This document shows positions 59,578 to 64,000 of a stretch of DNA of 64,000 bases, piece by piece (the first letter of the stretch is position 1; each line of letters begins with the position of its first letter). The position numbers were made by a program, and so were the translations under genes. This stretch comes from an uncultured Caldilineales bacterium (GTDB lineage Bacteria > Chloroflexota > Anaerolineae > JAAEKA01), in assembly GCA_937907455.1 (NCBI GenBank), contig CALESQ010000106.1, forward strand, positions 8,641 through 72,640, given 5' to 3'. The notes under the pieces are model-generated. The model worked only from the letters and a program-made list of their open reading frames with translations, had not been told where the DNA came from and made no database searches.

Positions 59578-60339
59578 CTACATGACCACGCCGCCGTTAA
59601 CCATCAACACCTGGCCGGTGAGAAAGGCCGCGTCCGGTGAGGCTAAAAACAGCACGGCATTAGCTACATCCTGTGGCGTACCCCATCGCGCCAGCGGTGT
59701 AGCACGGCGCAACTGTTCGTACAGCCCGCGGTTGACGCCTTCGCCCCAGGCGGTTTCAATCCAACCGGGAGACACCACATTGACGCGTACCGCCGGAGCC
59801 AGGCCGCGCGCCAATGCCTTGCTGAAACCGATAACCCCGGCTTTAGCTGCGGCAAAAAGCTGCCCGCTAAGAGTGCCTGTGTTGCCTGTCAGCGCCTGAT
59901 CCCAGCCTACATTGATGATATGGCCGTTGCCTTGTGCCGTCATCCGTGCGCCTGCATGATGTGAACAAAGCAGCGTGGCGCGCAGGTCTACATCCAGTAC
60001 CGCTTGCAGGCGTTCGGCAAAAGGCTGATGCAAGGCGCCGCGCGTGAGAATGTCGGCCCCGGCGTTGTTGATCCACACGTCTACGCGGCCATCCAGCGCA
60101 TCCCAGGCGTGTTCCACCAGGCGCGCCGGTGCAGCGGGATCAGCCAGATCAGCCAGAACCACCGGCGCATGGCGGCCCAATGCCCGGATCGCCGCCGCCG
60201 CGCCCGTGGCGGTTTCGGCATCACGCCCATGCACCAGCACATGCGCACCCGCAGCAGCCAGCGTCAGCGCCATAGCGCGGCCAATGCCGCCCGTGCTGCC
60301 CGTGACAACGATATGCAGGTCCTGAAGTGAATGATCCAT
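59578..60339 (-). CDS. SDR-family oxidoreductase lacking the catalytic Ser and Tyr
   Basis: A 253-residue classical short-chain dehydrogenase fold. The NAD(P) loop VTGSTGGIGRAMA (residues 12-24) and NNAGADI (91-97) are intact. The catalytic YxxxK is FAAAK (F162, K166); the codon is TTT, a true Tyr-to-Phe change. The Ser expected 13 residues before is Ala149. The C-terminus (FLTGQVLMVNGG) is normal. It may be inactive, use another residue, or bind rather than oxidise its ligand. It lies between folP and the TspO-like gene; a pteridine-reductase-like role is tempting but not supported by the active site. Confidence 0.85.
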   Translation of the reverse strand: MDHSLQDLHIVVTGSTGGIGRAMALTLAAAGAHVLVHGRDAETATGAAAAIRALGRHAPVVLADLADPAAPARLVEHAWDALDGRVDVWINNAGADILTRGALHQPFAERLQAVLDVDLRATLLCSHHAGARMTAQGNGHIINVGWDQALTGNTGTLSGQLFAAAKAGVIGFSKALARGLAPAVRVNVVSPGWIETAWGEGVNRGLYEQLRRATPLARWGTPQDVANAVLFLASPDAAFLTGQVLMVNGGVVM

Positions 60340-60477
60340 GGGAAGGGAGAATGCAGAAGGGAGAATTGAGAATTGAGAATTGGGAATTGAGAAGGGAGAA
60401 TTGGTGACAGTTCTGAACTGTTTTCCGTTTACTCTTTACTCTTTACTCTTTACTACTTACTATTCACCGGTCATTGG
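60340..60477. repeat. Short tandem repeats and a palindrome before the SDR gene
   Basis: The plus strand has GAGAATT heptamers (60350-60402), the palindrome ACAGTTC-T-GAACTGT (60407-60421) and CTTTACT heptamers (about 60428-60455). On the coding (minus) strand the last 60 bases before the ATG are almost pure pyrimidine plus A, with no Shine-Dalgarno. Confidence 0.8.
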
Positions 60478-61359
60478 TTACTGGCGCACAATCGCGTCGG
60501 TCATGCGGGCAACACGGGCCATGGCTTGCACATCATGTACGCGCAGAATATCAGCGCCGCGGGTGATGGCAATGGCTACGGCCGCGGCTGTGCCCTCAAG
60601 GCGCTGCTCCGGTGGCAAATCCAACGTATAGCCGATGAACGATTTGCGGCTTGGCCCCACCAGCCAGGGATAAGCCCGCCCCAGCCGCGCGTCCAGCTCG
60701 TCCAGCCGATTGAGCAGCGCCAGGTTTTGCGCCACGGTTTTGCCAAAGCCCAGCCCAGGATCCAAAATGATATGTTGATCGGGAATGCCGGCGCGACGCG
60801 CTATCTGGATGCTGAGTTGCAGCTCGGCGGCTATATCGCCCAGCAGATCGGTGTAATCGCTGCCGACATAGCGCCCACCCAGCGCAGGGTGCAGGGCAAC
60901 ATGCTCCCGACGGCTGCGGTTGTGCATCAAAACAACGGGGGCATGCCAGCGCGCGGCCACATCAGCCAGGGCAGGATCCAGGCGCAGGCCCCAGACATCG
61001 TTCACCAGGCTTGCTCCGGCGGCCAGCGCAGCCTCAGCCACCGCAGCCTTCGAGGTATCAATAGAAATGGGCAAATCGGTGACTGCAATCAGCCCTTCAA
61101 TCACCGGCAGCACGCGCTGCATCTCCTCGGCAGCCGCCACCGGCGCGGCTCCAGGGCGGGTGCTTTCGCCACCCACATCCAGCAGATGCGCACCCTCTGC
61201 AGCAAAACGCTGCCCTTGCGCCACCGCCGCGCCCACCCAATCGGCTTCAGCCAGCACGCCATCGCCGGAAAAACTGTCGGGCGTGGCGTTGATAATGCCC
61301 ATCAGATAGCTTTGGCGTCCCCAAACAAAGGGATGGTTGCGCAGGGTGAGCGTGGTCAT
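60478..61359 (-). CDS. folP: Dihydropteroate synthase
   Basis: A 293-residue TIM-barrel enzyme of folate synthesis that joins p-aminobenzoate and pterin pyrophosphate. YLMGIINATPDSFSGDGVLA is the first conserved motif; LLDVGGESTRPGAAPVAAAE, PISIDTSKAAVAEAALAAGA, LVNDVWGLR, ILDPGLGFGKTVAQNLALLN and LVGPSRKSFIGYTLDLPPEQ follow in order. The length is normal. It lies 34 bases after nadK on the same strand, so they are probably co-transcribed from the hisS promoter. Confidence 0.95.
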   Translation of the reverse strand: MTTLTLRNHPFVWGRQSYLMGIINATPDSFSGDGVLAEADWVGAAVAQGQRFAAEGAHLLDVGGESTRPGAAPVAAAEEMQRVLPVIEGLIAVTDLPISIDTSKAAVAEAALAAGASLVNDVWGLRLDPALADVAARWHAPVVLMHNRSRREHVALHPALGGRYVGSDYTDLLGDIAAELQLSIQIARRAGIPDQHIILDPGLGFGKTVAQNLALLNRLDELDARLGRAYPWLVGPSRKSFIGYTLDLPPEQRLEGTAAAVAIAITRGADILRVHDVQAMARVARMTDAIVRQ

Positions 61360-61393
61360 AGCGGTGGCAACATCAGGCAGCGCCGGGGGGCTT

Positions 61394-62281
61394 TCAGAGA
61401 TTCCATTTCAGCCGTTGCATCAAGTTGCGGTAGAAGTAAGCAGGACGACGCACGCGCACGAAGTTGGCCGAGTCGTTGCTGGCAGTCACCTCAATGGTGT
61501 CACCATTTTGCACCTCGACATCGAATTGGCCGTCCACACTGAGGATGATCTGATGATCGGCGGCCACTTCCAGCTTCACCACCTCACCTTCCGACAGCAC
61601 CAGGGCGCGATCCAGACTGAGATGCGGGGCAATGGGCACCACCACGATATTGCGCAGCTCCGGCGGCAGGATCGGACCGCCTGCGGCCAGCGCATAGCCG
61701 GTGGAGCCAGTGGGAGTGGCGACGATAACGCCATCGGCTGCATAAGTAGTGAGAAAATCGCCGTCAATCCAGGTGGACACACGCACAAGGCGCGCCAGAC
61801 GGCCGCGGCTGACCACCACCTCGTTGAGCGCCTCGAAATGCGCATCGCGCTGCCCATCGGGGATGTCGTTGCCGTTGCGGTGCAGGCTTACTTTCAGCAT
61901 CAAACGGCGTTCCAGCCAGTAATGCCCCTCCAGCACCCGGCGCAGCGGCGCTTGCCAGTCGTCCGGCTCCACCTCGGCCAAAAAGCCCAGCCGTCCCATC
62001 TTCACACCAAGAATAGGGATACCCGCCGAGGCCCCCATGCGCGCCGCGCGCAGAATGGTGCCATCGCCCCCCAGGGTGATCAGCATATCCAGTTCAGGGC
62101 TTTCGTGCAGGCGGCCAATAATGCCCCTTTCGTCCCAGGCTGAGTCGAGCCAGGCTTTGCAACCGTTGAACTGCACAAATTCAGCCATCAGACCGGCCAA
62201 CGGTGCTGATTCCGGCTTGCGCGGGTGATGTAAAATACCAATCGTTTGCGGCGGTGTGCCGGTAGGATGTTCGTTGTTCAT
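61394..62281 (-). CDS. nadK: NAD kinase
   Basis: A 295-residue NAD kinase that makes NADP. MLITLGGDGTILRAARMGAS holds the GGDGT motif; GVKMGRLGFLAEVEPDDW, NEVVVSRG and YAADGVIVATPTGSTGYALA (the second NAD-binding motif) follow, then PIAPHLSLDRALVLS. The N-terminus (TIGILHHPRKPES) is the usual Rossmann-like strand. It starts 15 bases after hisS and is followed by folP, an operon of unrelated housekeeping genes. Confidence 0.95.
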   Translation of the reverse strand: MNNEHPTGTPPQTIGILHHPRKPESAPLAGLMAEFVQFNGCKAWLDSAWDERGIIGRLHESPELDMLITLGGDGTILRAARMGASAGIPILGVKMGRLGFLAEVEPDDWQAPLRRVLEGHYWLERRLMLKVSLHRNGNDIPDGQRDAHFEALNEVVVSRGRLARLVRVSTWIDGDFLTTYAADGVIVATPTGSTGYALAAGGPILPPELRNIVVVPIAPHLSLDRALVLSEGEVVKLEVAADHQIILSVDGQFDVEVQNGDTIEVTASNDSANFVRVRRPAYFYRNLMQRLKWNL

Positions 62282-62296
62282 GGCACGGAAAAGGAA

Positions 62297-63586
62297 TTAT
62301 TCAACACCAATGTGGCTGTGCAGCCAGGCGGGCAAAGCTGTGCGGGCGATAGTTTGCTGGCTGCCGTCGCTCAGGCTGCGCACGCTCCATTCGCCACCGG
62401 CCAACTCGCCTTCGCCCACAATCACCACCCATTGCACACCGGCCTTGTCGGCAGCCTTGAGCTGGCTTTTCAGGCTGCGCTCGCCAAAAGGCAACAGCGC
62501 GCCCACACCCAGGCTACGCAACTCGCGTACCAGGTCAAGCGCGGCCAGCTTGGCCTGGCGACCGATCTCATCCTTGCCGGTGTAAGATACCTGTACCACA
62601 GGCCGCGACAGCACAGGCGGCGTTGCCCCCTGCGCCTTGAGGGTAAGAATCAAGCGCTCGATCCCACTGCCAAAGCCGATGCCGGGGGTGGAGGGACCGC
62701 CCAGCAGCTCGATCAAGCCATCATAGCGACCACCGCCACACACTGCGGCCTGCGCGCCGATGCCCTCGGCCCATACCTCAAACACGGTTTTGGTGTAATA
62801 ATCAAAGCCGCGCACCAGCCGCGGGTTAATGCTATAGGGCATATTCGCCTGATCCAGATAGCCCAACAGGGTTTGGAAGTGGGCACGGCATTCAGGACAA
62901 AGGCTATCGCTGCTGCGCGGAGCATCATGCAGCAGCTTCTGGCTGGCATCTTCCTTTGAATCCAGCAGGCGCAGCGGGTTCACGTCTAACCGGCGGCGAT
63001 CCACCTCGTTCAGTTCAGCACGATGCGGCTCGTAGTAGGCTTTGAGCGCCTCGATGTAGCGCGGGCGGCAGTCAACAGCGTTGCAGCCGATGGAATTGAT
63101 CTGAAAAGCAAGGCCACGAAAGCCCAGCCGGACAAACAAGCTCCAGGCAATAGACATCACCTCGAAATCTACCGCCGGATCCAGCTCGCCCACTACTTCG
63201 ACATTCCATTGGGTGTGCTGGCGGTAGCGGCCAGCCTGAGGGCGCTCCTGGCGAAAGATCGGGCCGATGGTGTAGAGTTTCACCGGCTGCGGACGCACCT
63301 TCATGCCGTGCTCCAGATAGGCGCGCATCAGGCCCGCGGTAAACTCAGGGCGCAGAGTCAGGCTGGTGTTGCCCTTGTCCTGAAAGGTGTACATTTCCTT
63401 GTCCACCACTACGGCTGCGCCTTCGCCTGCGCCGCGCTCGAACAGCTCGGTGGCTTCAAAAATGGGTACATCCATGCGTTCAAAGCCGAACAGCGCGGCC
63501 ATTTCTTCGGCAACAGCCATAACGTGGCGCCAATAGGGCCAATCTTCAGGGAGAATGTCGTGCGTGCCTTTGGGAGCCTGATACAT
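62297..63586 (-). CDS. hisS: Histidyl-tRNA synthetase
   Basis: A 429-residue class II synthetase. MYQAPKGTHDILPEDWPYWR is the standard start; LTLRPEFTAGLMRAYLEHGM is the histidine-recognition/motif-2 strand, followed by RQERPQAGRYRQHTQWNVEV. LVRGFDYYTKTVFEVWAEGI (HisA motif) and FGSGIERLILTL (motif 3) follow; the C-terminal anticodon-binding domain starts near residue 330. It charges tRNA-His. GAGG lies upstream of the start and the promoter is at 63624-63652. Confidence 0.96.
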   Translation of the reverse strand: MYQAPKGTHDILPEDWPYWRHVMAVAEEMAALFGFERMDVPIFEATELFERGAGEGAAVVVDKEMYTFQDKGNTSLTLRPEFTAGLMRAYLEHGMKVRPQPVKLYTIGPIFRQERPQAGRYRQHTQWNVEVVGELDPAVDFEVMSIAWSLFVRLGFRGLAFQINSIGCNAVDCRPRYIEALKAYYEPHRAELNEVDRRRLDVNPLRLLDSKEDASQKLLHDAPRSSDSLCPECRAHFQTLLGYLDQANMPYSINPRLVRGFDYYTKTVFEVWAEGIGAQAAVCGGGRYDGLIELLGGPSTPGIGFGSGIERLILTLKAQGATPPVLSRPVVQVSYTGKDEIGRQAKLAALDLVRELRSLGVGALLPFGERSLKSQLKAADKAGVQWVVIVGEGELAGGEWSVRSLSDGSQQTIARTALPAWLHSHIGVE

Positions 63587-63623
63587 AAAAAACCTCTTTT
63601 GCTGAAATCACTGGAATCGCTGG

Positions 63624-63652
63624 ATTATAGCTGATTTCAGAGCTGCTGTCTA
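63624..63652 (-). promoter_or_regulatory. Promoter of the hisS-nadK-folP operon
   Basis: On the minus strand TAGACA (63652-63647), a 17-bp spacer and a perfect TATAAT (63629-63624), about 38 bases before the hisS ATG. Confidence 0.8.
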
Positions 63653-63870
63653 ACCTCATGGAGCCTCCACCTGTTTTGCGGCAGATTTTGTGGCGCAGGC
63701 CGCAATGGCAATTTGGGCGCTCTGACTGCCCACTGCGGTCTGCTCCGAGGCACGGATTACCGTCTATCCCGCGCCGGAGCCGTCGCCATGCTCCGATGGT
63801 TTTGTTGAATAGACCACTCAGCCTTTACACAAGCCGGTCTACAATCTCTTATAGTTGTACCTTATATGTG

Positions 63871-63904
63871 CAAGATTGACACATAAAAAATCTTGTGTTA
63901 TAGT
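63871..63904 (+). promoter_or_regulatory. Near-consensus promoter with an embedded inverted repeat at the right edge
   Basis: A perfect TTGACA (63876-63881), a 17-bp spacer and TATAGT (63899-63904). CAAGAT (63871-63876) and ATCTTG (63890-63895) form an inverted repeat across the -35 and spacer, a plausible operator. It drives a gene beyond the window. Confidence 0.8.
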
Positions 63905-64000
63905 CTGCCAAACTTTTTGCCGGCAAACAGCATAACAAGATTGCCCCCTGATTGACTGACAAAAGTTGGAACGGCGTGTCTTTCCAAGAGCGAAGATGTG

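Larger units (their letters stand above)
63587..64000. other. 414-bp right-edge region, no gene recognised
   Basis: It contains the hisS promoter (minus) on its left and a strong plus-strand promoter on its right. The stretch from 63655 to 63840 is GC-rich and protein-like in places but has no supported start, ribosome site or family match. A gene probably starts right of 64000. Confidence 0.5.

Noticed and set aside
60478..61359. Folate-pathway SDR partnership (pteridine reductase next to folP)
   Set aside because: The adjacent SDR lacks the catalytic Tyr and Ser, so a reductase role is not supported by its active site.
63658..63879. 73-codon ORF near the right edge
   Set aside because: No ribosome site or family, and it overlaps the edge promoter.

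Overview
The window looks like chromosomal DNA of a GC-rich (about 60 percent by eye) free-living bacterium, most likely a Chloroflexota member near Anaerolineae/Caldilineae. This is inference, resting on the mix of F420-cofactor genes (cofD, cofE), RNase J, a MurF-alanine racemase fusion, dockerin-bearing secreted proteins, and a palindromic repeat of a kind I associate with Chloroflexota and cyanobacteria. No rRNA or tRNA gene was recognised.

Layout. (1) 1-16430, plus strand: a surface polysaccharide cluster with a LegB-type 4,6-dehydratase (cut by the left edge), a sugar nucleotidyltransferase, two MOP-family flippases, four GT4-type glycosyltransferases, a WlbA/WbpB-like oxidoreductase, an O-antigen ligase/TPR protein, a WecA-like initiating transferase and a UDP-sugar dehydrogenase. 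A second initiating transferase (27404-28810, minus) and a methyltransferase (29001-29780) lie further right. (2) 16522-17895: a double-cyclophilin lipoprotein ending in a strong terminator. (3) 18010-28810, minus strand: murF-alr fusion, a pseudokinase, a secreted subtilase with dockerin, a zinc-ribbon protein, a secreted four-repeat protein and the sugar transferase. (4) 29787-36319: an RNB ribonuclease, a YbaK deacylase, dnaA followed by a DnaA-box cluster (candidate oriC), a DinB-fold protein, a cytochrome b5-like protein and cofD. (5) 36356-45530: an M24 peptidase, a LutA-like protein, a small pyrophosphatase-like protein, argJ, an aldo/keto reductase, a Fic protein, a DUF123 protein, argH and a radical SAM protein. 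(6) 45552-46660: a REP-associated tyrosine transposase (RAYT) beside nine 50-bp palindromic repeats. (7) 46785-56689: a DUF2202 protein, family-4 uracil-DNA glycosylase, RNase J, FtsK, cofE, a membrane protein and an ABC exporter. (8) 56817-63586, minus strand: a secreted copper-amine-oxidase-like protein with dockerin, and a hisS-nadK-folP-SDR-TspO gene string.

Many housekeeping genes have readable sigma70-type promoters (TTGACA-like, 17-bp spacer, TATAAT-like). Many polysaccharide genes instead have no Shine-Dalgarno sequence and start just after pyrimidine-rich, often tandemly repeated tracts.

The most unusual material is the repeat biology: 8-bp arrays abutting start codons, a 27-bp/56-bp repeat family that has also entered the O-antigen ligase gene in frame, and the RAYT gene whose own coding sequence carries the palindrome repeated beside it. 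Also notable are DnaA boxes in the dnaA terminator loop and inside the next gene's promoter, and three enzyme homologues that have lost catalytic residues (pseudokinase, amine-oxidase-like protein, SDR).
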